64,000 bases of DNA from Nocardia crassostreae. Lineage in GTDB: Bacteria > Actinomycetota > Actinomycetes > Mycobacteriales > Mycobacteriaceae. Shown one piece after another: positions 37,069 through 45,904 of this stretch. Numbering within the stretch: position 1 is the stretch's first letter; each line of letters begins with the position of its first letter. The notes under the pieces are model-generated. The model searched no databases. It was not told the origin of the DNA and saw only the letters and a program-made list of their open reading frames with translations. The DNA lies in NCBI RefSeq assembly GCF_001613405.1, contig NZ_BDCH01000003.1, forward strand, positions 124,001 to 188,000. The letters are read 5' to 3'. Made by a program: the position numbers and the translations under genes.

Positions 37069-37709
37069 CAACGGTAGCCGGGCGCGCGGCGCGCTGCCAG
37101 GTCACCGACCGGCGCCAGCAGTACGCCCGCGAGCATATCGATGATCTCCATGCGCGCTCGCATATCCGACGCCTCGACCCGGCCGTCCTCCACCGCGCGT
37201 TCATGATCGGCGAGCAGGGCGAAAAGCACTGTGGGCAGCGTGCGCAACCGCCGGACCCGCAGGCCCGGCCGCAGTTCGGTGAGCTCGTCCCCGAGCCGCT
37301 GCATGATGACCCGGACCGAGGTGCGCGCCGCGCTGGCCAGATTGGCCGCGTCCGTCACCGCGGGATGGGTGTGGATCTGCTCCAGGAATCGCGCGTAGTG
37401 ATTGATGCCGTATCGCTCGTGCAGCTCGAACATCGGCAGCACCAGAGCCTCCAGCAGCCCGTGCACCGTGGCCGCCGAACCCGTCTGTTCCGCAAGCAAT
37501 TCCAGCCGCCGCACCTCCAGGGTGGCCAGCCGGTGCGCCACCACGGCTTCGATCAATCCATCCCGCGAACCGAAGTGGTATTGGATCGCCGAATTGTTCC
37601 GCTGCCCGGCCGCCGCCGCGATATCCCGCAGGGGTACGGCCTGCCCCCGTTCGGCGATCAGCCGTTCGGCGGCTTCGATGATCCGCTCGCGCGCTTCGGT
37701 GACTGCCAT
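37068..37709 (-). CDS. TetR-family transcriptional regulator
   Basis: 213 residues. The N-terminal helix-turn-helix reads AERLIAERGQAVPLRDIAAAAGQ, with IQYHFGSRDGLIEAVV following; the rest is a helical ligand domain. It is divergent from the SDR gene, with 107 bases between starts. That gap holds a perfect palindrome at 37760-37777, the likely shared operator. The effector is unknown; adjacent genes suggest a lipid or steroid-type ligand. Confidence 0.93.
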   Translation of the reverse strand: MAVTEARERIIEAAERLIAERGQAVPLRDIAAAAGQRNNSAIQYHFGSRDGLIEAVVAHRLATLEVRRLELLAEQTGSAATVHGLLEALVLPMFELHERYGINHYARFLEQIHTHPAVTDAANLASAARTSVRVIMQRLGDELTELRPGLRVRRLRTLPTVLFALLADHERAVEDGRVEASDMRARMEIIDMLAGVLLAPVGDLAARRAPGYR

Positions 37710-37759
37710 GCGTGCAGACTAACCTGCTCGACGGCCGATAAAGAACTCCTTCTTGACAG

Positions 37760-37777
37760 TTAAGAACTAATTCTTAA
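37760..37777. promoter_or_regulatory. candidate TetR operator
   Basis: TTAAGAACTAATTCTTAA has perfect 7-bp arms around a 4-base centre, midway between the divergent TetR and SDR genes. A weaker copy, AAAGAA-CTCC-TTCTTG, lies just to the left (about 37740-37755). Confidence 0.7.
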
Positions 37778-37816
37778 AGCTACGTGTGACCCCCGCCATA
37801 CCGGAAGGACCGCACG

Positions 37817-38605
37817 ATGATCCTGGACAAATTCCGCCTGGACGGCCGCGTGGCCGTCATCACCGGCGGTGGCCGCGGCATCGGCGCGGCCACCGCACTG
37901 GCCCTCGCCGAGGCGGGCGCCGATATCGCCATCGCCGCCCGCACCGGATCCGAACTCGACGAGGTGGCCGGTAAGGTTCGCGCACTGGGCCGCCGCGCCT
38001 TCACCTTTCCCGGCAATCTCGCGCACACCGAGACCCTCGAGGCCTTCGCCGCCACCGCGGCAGCGGATCTGGGCCGCATCGATATCGTCGTCAACAATGT
38101 GGGCGGCACCATGCCCAATACCTTCCTGACCACCACGAGCGAAGAACTCGACCAGGCCTTCCACTTCAATGTCACCACCGCGCACGCCCTGACCCGCGCG
38201 GCCACCCCGCACCTGCTGGCCCAGGGCGGCGGTGCGGTCGTCAACATCACCTCGACCCTCGGCCGGGTGCCCGGACGCGGCTACCTCGCCTACGGCACGG
38301 CCAAGGCGGCGCTGGCGCACTGGACCCGCATGGCCGCCACCGATCTGTCCCCGCGCATCCGGGTCAATGCCATCGCCGTCGGCTCGACCCTCACCTCGGC
38401 GCTGGATGTCGTTGCCCAGCAACCGGAATTGAAGAAGCAGATGGAGGATGCGACGCCCCTGCGGCGATTGGGCGAGCCGTGGGAGATCGCCGCCGCCATC
38501 GTCTACCTCTGCTCCCCCGCCGGGGGCTATCTCACCGGCAAGGTCCTCGAAGTGGACGGCGGACTCATCAGCCCCAACCTGGACCTGCCGATTCCCGATC
38601 TGTGA
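37817..38605 (+). CDS. short-chain dehydrogenase/reductase
   Basis: 262 residues. TGGGRGIG binds the cofactor, NNVGG follows strand 4, Ser is in NITSTLGR and the active-site pair is YGTAK; the C-terminal EVDGG is typical of the classical FabG-like type. It starts at ATG 37817, after GGAAGGACC. The next gene begins 25 bases downstream, so the two form an operon, probably repressed by the divergent TetR. Substrate unknown. Confidence 0.9.
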   Translation: MILDKFRLDGRVAVITGGGRGIGAATALALAEAGADIAIAARTGSELDEVAGKVRALGRRAFTFPGNLAHTETLEAFAATAAADLGRIDIVVNNVGGTMPNTFLTTTSEELDQAFHFNVTTAHALTRAATPHLLAQGGGAVVNITSTLGRVPGRGYLAYGTAKAALAHWTRMAATDLSPRIRVNAIAVGSTLTSALDVVAQQPELKKQMEDATPLRRLGEPWEIAAAIVYLCSPAGGYLTGKVLEVDGGLISPNLDLPIPDL

Positions 38606-38630
38606 TCCCTTGCCCGCCAGGAGTTCTGCC

Positions 38631-39701
38631 ATGAAATACCGCGTAGTCCAGTGGAGCACCGGCAATGTCGGCCGCCGCACCCTGCGTTCCATCCTCGCCC
38701 GCCCCGAACTCGAACTGGTCGGCGTCTGGGTCTCCAGCGAGGCCAAAGCCGGGAAGGACGCCGGGGAACTGGCCGGTCTCGACCGCGAAACGGGAGTCCT
38801 CGCCACCACGGACGCCCAGGCCCTGATCGATCTGAAGCCGGACTGCATAGTCCACACCGCCATGGCCGATGATCGCCTGCAGGAATCGGTGGAGGACCTG
38901 AAATCCTTCCTGCGGGCGGGCATGAATGTGGTGTCCAGCAGTCCCGTCTTCCTGCAATTCCCCTACGGCACACTGCCCGACGAGGCCATCAGCCCGATCG
39001 TCGACGCCGCCACCGAGGGCGGAGTGTCGCTGTGGGTCAACGGGATCGATCCCGGCTGGGCCAACGACTGGCTGCCGCTGCTGCTGTCCAGCGGTTCCGA
39101 ACGCATCGACGCCATCGTCTGCTCGGAGATCATGGACTACTCCACCTACGACAATCCCAAGGTGCTGTTCGACATCATGGGCTTCGGCCGCACGCTGGAC
39201 GACGAGCTGCCGCTACTGCTGCAACCCGGCGTCCTCACCCTCGCCTGGGGCAGTGTGATCCGCCAGCTCGCCGCCGCCCTCGATGTCGAACTCGATTCCG
39301 TCACACAGTATTTCGAACGGCTTCCGGCGACCGAGGAACTGCGTGTCGGCGCGCACACCATTGCGCCCGGCACCGCGGCCGCACTGCGGTTCCAGATTCA
39401 CGGCCTGCGCAACGGCCGCGATGTGCTGACCCTGGAACATGTCACGCGCCTGCACCCCGAGCTGGCTCCGGACTGGCCGCAACCGGCCGGAAAGGGTTGC
39501 TACCGTGTGGAAATCAAGGGCGAGCCGGATTATCGGCTCGATCTGCAGCTCTACAGCGACGGCGACCACGCCGAAGCCGGGGTGGTCGGTACCGTCGCCC
39601 GCCTGGTGAGCGCCGTTCCCGCGGTGGTCCAGGCGCGGCCCGGTCTGCTCACCGCGACCGATCTCCCGCTCACCACCGGCCGCGGGCTGGTCGCGCCCTA
39701 G
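38631..39701 (+). CDS. dihydrodipicolinate reductase-like NAD(P)-binding protein
   Basis: 356 residues from ATG 38631 behind AGGAG. The N-terminal STGNVGRRTL is the Rossmann start of the DapB-like/2,4-diaminopentanoate-dehydrogenase-like group common in Nocardia and Mycobacterium. The central GIDPGWANDWLPL segment and the VRIRQL region are also typical. Many relatives sit in lipid or steroid catabolism clusters, but the reaction is unproven. The end overlaps the convergent MerR gene by four bases. Confidence 0.82.
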   Translation: MKYRVVQWSTGNVGRRTLRSILARPELELVGVWVSSEAKAGKDAGELAGLDRETGVLATTDAQALIDLKPDCIVHTAMADDRLQESVEDLKSFLRAGMNVVSSSPVFLQFPYGTLPDEAISPIVDAATEGGVSLWVNGIDPGWANDWLPLLLSSGSERIDAIVCSEIMDYSTYDNPKVLFDIMGFGRTLDDELPLLLQPGVLTLAWGSVIRQLAAALDVELDSVTQYFERLPATEELRVGAHTIAPGTAAALRFQIHGLRNGRDVLTLEHVTRLHPELAPDWPQPAGKGCYRVEIKGEPDYRLDLQLYSDGDHAEAGVVGTVARLVSAVPAVVQARPGLLTATDLPLTTGRGLVAP

Positions 39702-40054
39702 ACGGCGGCGCGGCCGATCACATCGTCGAGCACATCGCGGGAGCGCAGCAGATCGCGGATCTTGCGATCGATGCGCTCCCGTTCGCCCTTCAGCTCGCCG
39801 ACCAGTTCCGGCGTGGCGAATTCATTGGCGCGGCCGTCGGCATCGCGCATGCACGGCAGGATCTGCGCGATCTTCTTGCTGGGCAGGCCCGCCGCATACA
39901 GCTCCTGAATGTGGATGACCCGATCCACCGCCAGCTCCGGATAGTCGCGATGACCGCCGGAGGTGCGGGTGGACACCAGCAGCCCCTGCTCCTCGTAGTA
40001 GCGCAGCGACCGTTCGCTGACTCCGGTGCGCGCCGCCAGCTCCCCGATTCGCAT
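39698..40054 (-). CDS. MerR-family transcriptional regulator
   Basis: 118 residues. The start MRIGELAARTGVSERSLRYY is the MerR helix-turn-helix, followed by YEEQGLL and a coiled-coil dimer helix (KGERERIDRKIRDLL). Without a Cys-rich C-terminus it is unlikely to be a metal sensor. It is divergent from the old-yellow-enzyme gene, sharing a 65-base promoter with a MerR-style dyad. Confidence 0.93.
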   Translation of the reverse strand: MRIGELAARTGVSERSLRYYEEQGLLVSTRTSGGHRDYPELAVDRVIHIQELYAAGLPSKKIAQILPCMRDADGRANEFATPELVGELKGERERIDRKIRDLLRSRDVLDDVIGRAAV

Positions 40055-40080
40055 ACGCCACCTGGCCTTTCGTCTCTGGG

Positions 40081-40105
40081 CTTGATTCTCACATCAATGT
40101 CAGAT
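40081..40105. promoter_or_regulatory. candidate MerR operator
   Basis: An imperfect dyad, CTTGA at 40081 and TCAGA (near TCAAG) at 40100, spans the short gap between the divergent MerR and ene-reductase genes. This resembles the long-spacer promoters MerR regulators untwist. Confidence 0.5.
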
Positions 40106-40119
40106 TTTACCGTACCCGC

Positions 40120-41238
40120 ATGACGAACACCGCAGTGCGCACCAGCCTCTTCGACACCACCGCCCTCGGCGCCCTCGACCTGCCGAACCGTCTGGTCATG
40201 GCGCCCATGTCCCGCAATCGCGCCGCCGCCGACGGCACCCCGACCGAGCTCATGGCCGCCTACTACGCACAGCGCGCGGGGGCCGGGCTCATCGTCGCCG
40301 AGGCCGCCACCCCGAACCTGGTCGGTAAGACCTTCGCCGGGATTCGGGCCATTCACACCAATGCCCATATCGCGGGCTGGCGGCGGGTCACCGATGCCGT
40401 GCACGCCGAGGGCGGGCGGATGTTCCTGCAAATCCAGCACGGCGGGCGCATCGGGCATCCGGACAACACCGGGCTGACCCCCATCGCGCCCTCGCCGATC
40501 CCGCTGCCCGACACCATCCACACCGCCGCCGGATCCCGGCCCGCTCCGGTCCCGCTGGAAATGACCCTCGACGATATCCACGCCACCATCGCCGATTTTG
40601 CCGCCGCGGCCCGCAATGCCGTCGCCGCCGGGTTCGACGGGGTGGAGGTGCACAGCGCCAATGGCTTCCTGCTGCACCAGTTCCTGTCCGACAACACCAA
40701 TCGGCGCACCGACTCCTACGGGGGCTCGATTCGCAATCGGATCCGGTTCACCGTCGAGGTGGTCGAGGCCGTCGCCGCCGCCATCGGTCCCGAGCGCGTC
40801 GGCGTGCGCATCGCCCCCGGCGTCACGGCCAATGCCATTGCCGAGAGCGATACCGCCGAGCTCTACCCCGCGCTGATCGACGCCCTGGACGGCAAGGGAC
40901 TGGCCTACCTGCACGTGGTGTTCGCCGATCCGGATTCGCCGGTCTTCCAGGATATTCGGCGGAACTGGCGCGGCGCCCTCATCGCCTATCCCTACCTGGG
41001 CTGGGGTGAGCCGCTGCCCGCCGACGGGGGTCGGCAGCAGGCCGAACGGCTGCTCGCGGCGGGCGCCGACCTCATCTCCCTGGGCCGCCCGTTCCTGGCC
41101 AATCCGGATCTGGTCGAACGCCTGCGGCGGGAGGCGCCGATCAACCCGTTCCGCGACGCCTACTTCTACGGCGGCGATGCCACCGGCTACACCGACTACC
41201 CGGTGCTCGCCGATGCCGTCGCCTCAGGGCAGCAGTAG
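40120..41238 (+). CDS. alkene reductase (old yellow enzyme family)
   Basis: FMN enzyme of 372 residues that reduces activated C=C bonds. FMN-barrel motifs are LPNRLVMAPMSRNRA, FLQIQHGGRIGHP and the substrate-binding EVHSANGFLLHQFL; SLGRPFLANPDLVERL binds the cofactor phosphate. Position and a shared promoter suggest MerR control. It belongs to the NemA/xenobiotic-reductase type. Confidence 0.92.
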   Translation: MTNTAVRTSLFDTTALGALDLPNRLVMAPMSRNRAAADGTPTELMAAYYAQRAGAGLIVAEAATPNLVGKTFAGIRAIHTNAHIAGWRRVTDAVHAEGGRMFLQIQHGGRIGHPDNTGLTPIAPSPIPLPDTIHTAAGSRPAPVPLEMTLDDIHATIADFAAAARNAVAAGFDGVEVHSANGFLLHQFLSDNTNRRTDSYGGSIRNRIRFTVEVVEAVAAAIGPERVGVRIAPGVTANAIAESDTAELYPALIDALDGKGLAYLHVVFADPDSPVFQDIRRNWRGALIAYPYLGWGEPLPADGGRQQAERLLAAGADLISLGRPFLANPDLVERLRREAPINPFRDAYFYGGDATGYTDYPVLADAVASGQQ

Positions 41239-42597
41239 ACCCCAGTAGAGCGCCCAGAGGGTGAAAGCCGTTCCGCCGCAGACCAGGAGCGTCCATCTGG
41301 TGCGAGCGCCCGCGCTCGCACCGGACAGCGCGTCCCGCCCACGCACGAGAACGACACCGAGGGCGACCACCGCGCCCACCGCGATCAGCTGCAAGGCCAG
41401 CCACGGCAGGGTGCGGCCGAAGATCAACGGGCCGAACGAGGTCGTGCGCGACAGCATCAAGAAGCTCAGTTGGACGATCACTCCGATGGTGGCGATCGAG
41501 GCCGCGGCCACCAGAATTCGCCCGGGACGGGCCTTCGGCAACCGCCAGGAGCGGATCAGACCGGTCAGCGCGTAACCGCCGAAGGCGAATACGATGCCGC
41601 CCAGCAGGACCAGTTGTACGGCGGTGGACTCCCACCAGGCCAGCGGCGTCAATGGCTCAGCCGAATGCCCTTGTGCGGCAGGTTGATCCGCCTGCCGAGC
41701 GGCAGAGCCCGGGAGCCCTTTCACCCAATCGGCCATGACCTGGATGTATCCGGGAGCGAACTCCGGAAGCTTGTCGAATCCATCCGTTGTGGCGAACCCG
41801 CCGTGCTGGGCATTCGGCAAGGTGCGCAGCGTGTAGTTCGTCTTACCCACCCGATCGAACGCCGCCTGGAAGCCCCGCAGACTGTCCCCCGGCGGGGTGA
41901 GCCGATCCAGTTCACCCCAGATGGCCAGCACCGGCTGCGGAATCCGCTCCAGCACCGGCACCGCGTCGTACTCCGCCTGCGCGAACTGCCCCGCTCCGAC
42001 CAATTGCCGGATCGCATTGCGCGCCAGCGCATCGACCATCGACCCGTGCACTCCGCCCGCCGCGAGCCGGGTCTCGTTCGCCCAGTTCTGTTGCGTGGCC
42101 GGTGCCAGCGAGTTGGCGCCGATGGTAATGAGGAACGCAGCGTCACTGGAACGCGAAACCTCCAGCGGGGCAACCCATCCGCCCTCCGACAACCCCCACA
42201 CGCCGACCCGCGCCGGATCGACCTCCGGCCGATTCCGCAGCGCCGCGAGCCCCGCCAGCGCATCATCGGCGAGCAGTGGGTAGTCCCGATGCGCGGGCGT
42301 GTAATCCTCGGTGCGCTTGTCGTACCGCAGCGCCACGATGCCGGACCGGGCGAGCGCATCGGCCACATCGGCGTACTGCCGACCGCGCCCATCACCCGAT
42401 CCGTGCACGAGCACCACTCCCGGCAGCCCCGTGGCCCCCGCGGGCGCGTGCACGGTCCCGGCGGTCGTCGTCCCATCCAACCGGGTGAAGGTGATGTCGC
42501 TGGCGACGATCTCGTTCGCCCGCGCCACCGGGGCGCCCAGTACGGCGGCGGCAATCATGGTGACCAACAGGATGATTCGTTGCGCGATCGGCAACAT
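41224..42597 (-). CDS. secreted/membrane alpha/beta hydrolase
   Basis: 457 residues. A signal peptide covers about residues 1-27. The hydrolase domain has VLVHGSGDGRG (oxyanion), the nucleophile elbow GLSEGG and a catalytic His in NAQHGGF. Four membrane helices (about residues 322-450) follow, an unusual arrangement that places the catalytic part outside. It lies ten bases after the ArsR-type gene and is likely co-transcribed. The 3' end overlaps the ene-reductase gene by 15 bases. Substrate unknown. Confidence 0.82.
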   Translation of the reverse strand: MLPIAQRIILLVTMIAAAVLGAPVARANEIVASDITFTRLDGTTTAGTVHAPAGATGLPGVVLVHGSGDGRGRQYADVADALARSGIVALRYDKRTEDYTPAHRDYPLLADDALAGLAALRNRPEVDPARVGVWGLSEGGWVAPLEVSRSSDAAFLITIGANSLAPATQQNWANETRLAAGGVHGSMVDALARNAIRQLVGAGQFAQAEYDAVPVLERIPQPVLAIWGELDRLTPPGDSLRGFQAAFDRVGKTNYTLRTLPNAQHGGFATTDGFDKLPEFAPGYIQVMADWVKGLPGSAARQADQPAAQGHSAEPLTPLAWWESTAVQLVLLGGIVFAFGGYALTGLIRSWRLPKARPGRILVAAASIATIGVIVQLSFLMLSRTTSFGPLIFGRTLPWLALQLIAVGAVVALGVVLVRGRDALSGASAGARTRWTLLVCGGTAFTLWALYWGLLLP

Positions 42598-42606
42598 GGC
42601 GGATCC

Positions 42607-43191
42607 TTACTCGCTGTAATTCATTCCGGGCGCCGGAAACGCGACGAACCGTGTCAGCACCCGGCGCGCCCCCGGCCGCCCCTCGGCGTGCGTGGCCTGA
42701 AACCGCTTGAGCAGCGCGAGATAGTCCTCGAAGAACCCCTCCAGCTCCTCCCGCGTCGCATATATCGCCCCCCGCGAAAACGGCAACATATCGGCCCACT
42801 CCCCCAACTCGGGCCGTTCGGCCTGAAACCGCTGAAAACTATCGACATCGTCCGCGATGTGCATCGCGAACAGCCCCTCCATCACCTCCCGCAACTCCGG
42901 CGATGGATTCCGATCCATCCGAAACCGCAGATCCTGCGGCCGCGACCGCCACCTCCGCTCCTTCCCCTTGGCCAGCTCGGTCGCCTCCTCGATGAACCCG
43001 AACTCCGCCAACTGCCGCAGGTGATAACTCGTAGCCCCACTGTTCTCCCCCAACACCGCCCCCAACCCCGTAGCCGTAGCGGGCCCTCGCTCCGCCAACG
43101 TCCGCAGAATCCGCTGCCGCAACGGATGCGCCAACGCCCGCAACGCAGCCGGATCCGTGATCTCCCTGGGCGCCGGAACCTCATCAGCCAT
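42607..43191 (-). CDS. ArsR-type winged-helix regulator
   Basis: 194 residues. The N-terminal ~80 residues are a winged helix (ALAHPLRQRILRTLAERG, then SGATSYHLRQLAEFGFIEE), without metal-binding Cys. The C-terminus is a helical domain with YATREELEGFFEDYLALL. It starts at ATG 43191. CTTTGCAAAG-type repeats at 43206-43240 lie directly upstream, giving a likely autoregulatory operator. It heads an operon with the hydrolase gene. Confidence 0.87.
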   Translation of the reverse strand: MADEVPAPREITDPAALRALAHPLRQRILRTLAERGPATATGLGAVLGENSGATSYHLRQLAEFGFIEEATELAKGKERRWRSRPQDLRFRMDRNPSPELREVMEGLFAMHIADDVDSFQRFQAERPELGEWADMLPFSRGAIYATREELEGFFEDYLALLKRFQATHAEGRPGARRVLTRFVAFPAPGMNYSE

Positions 43192-43205
43192 ACATCCAAA
43201 CTACC

Positions 43206-43240
43206 CTTTGCAAAGCAACCTATGCAAAGACTTCTTTGCA
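43206..43240. promoter_or_regulatory. candidate ArsR operator array
   Basis: A perfect palindrome CTTTGCAAAG (43206-43215) is followed by an inverted repeat TGCAAAG-N4-CTTTGCA (43223-43240). The same seven bases therefore occur four times in 35 bases, next to the regulator start. Confidence 0.7.
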
Positions 43241-43383
43241 CCCCTCCGAAGCGACCGCCCCCGCTGTCAGCGGCCGTGTCAGCACCGTGGCAGCCCGCTG
43301 TCAGGACGCCGGGCGAAAGTTACGTCATCAAGTCCCCGACCGGCGAGAACGCCAACCGGAAACCAACTTCGAAGGAGCCCCCC

Positions 43384-43791
43384 ATGAACGCCACCATCAC
43401 CCTCACCGACCAGGACAAGTCCACCCTCCGCACCGCCGCCTACGGCGCCATCGCCCTCATCTCCGCCACCGGCGCCCCCCACAAGGCCTCCTCCGAAGGC
43501 AGCATCGCCCTCACCACCGCCACCGGCCTCACCGGCCACATCCTCGCCACCGCGAAGGCCCGCGAAATCACCCTGAAAGGCAAGACCGTGGCCGACCTCG
43601 CCGACCAGGTCTTCCCCGCCCTCACCGCCGCCATGACCCTCCTCCAGGCCCAAAACCCCGACGAGGCCGAAAACTTCCGCACCACCGTCCTGGTAGCCGT
43701 CGAAGCCGCCACCCGCACCGTCAAGAACGGCCCCGGCCCCGCCCTAGTCGCCATGACCAGCAAGATCACTGGAGCCCTCTACTCCGCCTGA
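43384..43791 (+). CDS. hypothetical helical protein
   Basis: 135 residues from ATG 43384, with AAGGAG nine bases upstream. It is rich in Ala and Thr, with no Cys, signal or membrane helix (STLRTAAYGAIALISATGAP, LLQAQNPDEAENFRTTV). It is divergent from the ArsR regulator gene, separated by the CTTTGCA repeats, so it may share that control. I recognise no family. Confidence 0.7.
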   Translation: MNATITLTDQDKSTLRTAAYGAIALISATGAPHKASSEGSIALTTATGLTGHILATAKAREITLKGKTVADLADQVFPALTAAMTLLQAQNPDEAENFRTTVLVAVEAATRTVKNGPGPALVAMTSKITGALYSA

Positions 43792-43840
43792 CAACCACCC
43801 GATCCCGTTGACCCACAACCGGATTCACCCCACAAAAAAC

Positions 43841-43874
43841 AGCAGGTGGAGAGCGAAATCGCTCTCCACCTGCT
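43841..43874 (-). terminator. Rho-independent terminator of tRNA-Thr
   Basis: A perfect 15-bp stem (AGCAGGTGGAGAGCG) with a 4-base loop begins six bases past the tRNA 3' end and is followed on that strand by G and TTTTTT. Confidence 0.92.
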
Positions 43875-43879
43875 GCTGT

Positions 43880-43955
43880 TGGAGCCGCCTGGGGGAATCG
43901 AACCCCCGACCTTTTCATTACGAGTGAAGAACTCTACCGACTGAGCTAAGGCGGC
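43880..43955 (-). tRNA. tRNA-Thr (anticodon CGT)
   Basis: A 76-base cloverleaf including the encoded CCA. The acceptor is GCCGCCT/AGGCGGC, the anticodon loop is CTCGTAA, and the T arm is GGGGG-TTCGATT-CCCCC. It decodes ACG. The D stem ends in a G-T pair (10-25) and the anticodon stem opens with C-A (27-43), both weaker than usual. It lies just downstream of holB, as in mycobacteria, and is followed by a strong terminator. Confidence 0.95.
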
Positions 43956-44033
43956 GTGCCTTTCGGCGGTCGCAGTCTATCGTCTTGCTGCCCGGATCGC
44001 GAAAACGCGTGGTCGGGGTCACGAGGGGGTGGG

Positions 44034-45251
44034 TCAGGCGGAGCGGGCGGACATGAGGGTGGCGACCATGGCGGCTACGGCGAAGCGGGGTTTTACGTTG
44101 GTTTCGAGGGCTTCGCGGCAGTCCAGGACGGCTTGGATGGAACGGAGGAGGCCCTCGGGGCGGAGGTCGGTGGCGAGTTCGCGGATCTGGTCGGACATAT
44201 CGGGGTGGGTGAGGGTGACGCCGGAGCGGGAATCGGGGGTGGCGGCGCCGAAGCGGGCGGCCAAGGCGTCGCGGTAGAGGCCCGCCACGTCGATGAGGGC
44301 TCGGTCCAAGGCATCTCGGCCGGTGCGGGTGGCGCGGGATTTCTGGCGCTTTTCCAATTCCTTCAGCGCGCCCGCGGAGCCGCGGGTCGCGGAGGCGGCG
44401 CCCTTGCCAGTGCCGCCCGCGCCCAGGGCGGTCGCGAGTTCGTCGCGTTCCTTCTCGTCGCGTTCGGCGCTGACCTGCTTGGCCTCGTCGTCGGCGGACT
44501 TCACCAGTTCGTCGGCGGCGGCGTAGGCCGCGGCGGGGCGGGCGGTGGCGGCAACCAGGGCCAAGGCCCGCTTGCGGCGGGCGCGGGCGGAATCATCGGT
44601 GGCCAGTCGCCGGGCGCGGCCGACATGACCGCCACTGACGGAAGCGGCCCAGGCGGCGGTGTCGGCGTCCAGGCGATCGCGTTCGCGCAGCACGCGGGCA
44701 ATGGAATCGACCGACGGGGTCGCCAAATGCACATGGCGGCAACGGGATCGCAGGGTGATCGAGATGTCCTCCGGATCGACCGACGGCGCGCAGAGCAGGA
44801 AGACGGTGCGGGCGGGCGGTTCCTCGACCACCTTGAGCAGAACATTGCCCGCGGCCTCGGTGAGGCGATCGGCATCCTCGACCACCACGACCTGCCAGCG
44901 ACCGGTGCTCGGGCGGCGCGAGGCGACCTGGACGATCTCGCGCATCTCCTTGGTGCCGATGCTCAGGCCCTCCGGCACCACGCGGCGCACATCGCCGTGG
45001 GTACCGGCCATGGTGGTGGTGCAGGCATGACAATGCCCGCAGCCCGGTCGCTCCGGATCGGTGCACTGCAGCGCCGCCGCGAAACACAGCGCAGCGACCG
45101 AACGCCCCGATCCGGGCGGTCCGGTGAAGAGCCAGGAATGAGTCATGGCCGAAGACGCCGCCCCGGCGCCGCCGCGCGCGGCCACCGCGGCAGCGGTCAG
45201 TTCGGACTCGACCGCATCCTGGCCGACCAGCCGATCGAAGACACCCGCCAC
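44034..45251 (-). CDS. holB: DNA polymerase III subunit delta'
   Basis: Clamp-loader subunit, 405 residues from GTG 45251, which follows AGGGTG. FDRLVGQDAVESEL begins the AAA fold. The P-loop reads GPPGSGRS, with Arg instead of the ATP-binding Lys, as expected for a non-hydrolysing delta' subunit. A zinc knuckle CGHCHAC and the HGDVRRVVPEG and RCRHVHLATPS segments follow. A longer frame to 45290 adds unrelated residues. Position matches Rv3644c. Confidence 0.93.
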   Translation of the reverse strand: MAGVFDRLVGQDAVESELTAAAVAARGGAGAASSAMTHSWLFTGPPGSGRSVAALCFAAALQCTDPERPGCGHCHACTTTMAGTHGDVRRVVPEGLSIGTKEMREIVQVASRRPSTGRWQVVVVEDADRLTEAAGNVLLKVVEEPPARTVFLLCAPSVDPEDISITLRSRCRHVHLATPSVDSIARVLRERDRLDADTAAWAASVSGGHVGRARRLATDDSARARRKRALALVAATARPAAAYAAADELVKSADDEAKQVSAERDEKERDELATALGAGGTGKGAASATRGSAGALKELEKRQKSRATRTGRDALDRALIDVAGLYRDALAARFGAATPDSRSGVTLTHPDMSDQIRELATDLRPEGLLRSIQAVLDCREALETNVKPRFAVAAMVATLMSARSA

Positions 45252-45294
45252 GTCGTACACCCTAGCGGCAGGCGCCGACAGCGAATGCAACAGC

Positions 45295-45798
45295 TCAGGC
45301 GCGCTGATAGGTGGTGTTCGCGCCGTCCAGGGCTTCGCGAATGATGTCGGCGTGCCCGGAGTGGTGCGAGATCTCCCGCAGAATGTGCAGGATGATGTGC
45401 CGCGCCGTCTGCCAGGTCAGCTCCGGCTGCCACGGTGCGGTCGGAATCGGAATGGACGCGTCCAGGCTGTCCAGCTCACGAATGAGCGTCGCCGTCTGCT
45501 CGCTCACCGCATCCCACTCGGCCAGCAGGCCCTCGAGGGTCTCGTCCGGCCCCATCCGATACTGCGAATCCATCTCCGACAGATCGAATTCCGCCTTCTC
45601 GTCCCGTTCGGTGACGACGGTCGTCCAATGCCGTTCGGTCGAGACGAGGTGGTACAGCAGCCCGCCGAGCGTCAGTTCACTGACCGTGGTGCGCTGCCGC
45701 GCATCGGCGTCGTCGAGCCCGCGCAGCGTGATCCTGAAGATGTCACGCTGCTCGGCGAGTATGGCGATCAGGTCCTGACGATCCTGGGCGACGGCCAT
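45295..45798 (-). CDS. DinB/DUF664 family protein
   Basis: 167 residues forming a four-helix bundle. The metal-binding His residues are expected in LLYHLVSTERHW and in HIILHILREISHHSGHADII. The family includes mycothiol- or bacillithiol-dependent transferases and damage-inducible proteins; which applies here is unknown. It starts at ATG 45798. It lies between holB and topA, where mycobacteria have other genes, so it is a local insertion. Confidence 0.85.
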   Translation of the reverse strand: MAVAQDRQDLIAILAEQRDIFRITLRGLDDADARQRTTVSELTLGGLLYHLVSTERHWTTVVTERDEKAEFDLSEMDSQYRMGPDETLEGLLAEWDAVSEQTATLIRELDSLDASIPIPTAPWQPELTWQTARHIILHILREISHHSGHADIIREALDGANTTYQRA

Positions 45799-45878
45799 CG
45801 AATGTCCTTCCGCTGGTGCGTTTTACAGGCACCAGGCTACGGCAGGGCACCGACAGAAACCGCCCGTGTAATGCGAAA

Positions 45879-45898
45879 ACCCCCGCCGCGGCGGGGGT
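45879..45898 (-). terminator. Rho-independent terminator of topA
   Basis: The palindrome ACCCCCGCCGCGGCGGGGGT followed by TTTT on the topA strand, six bases after its stop. Confidence 0.9.
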
Positions 45899-45904
45899 CT
45901 CCGA

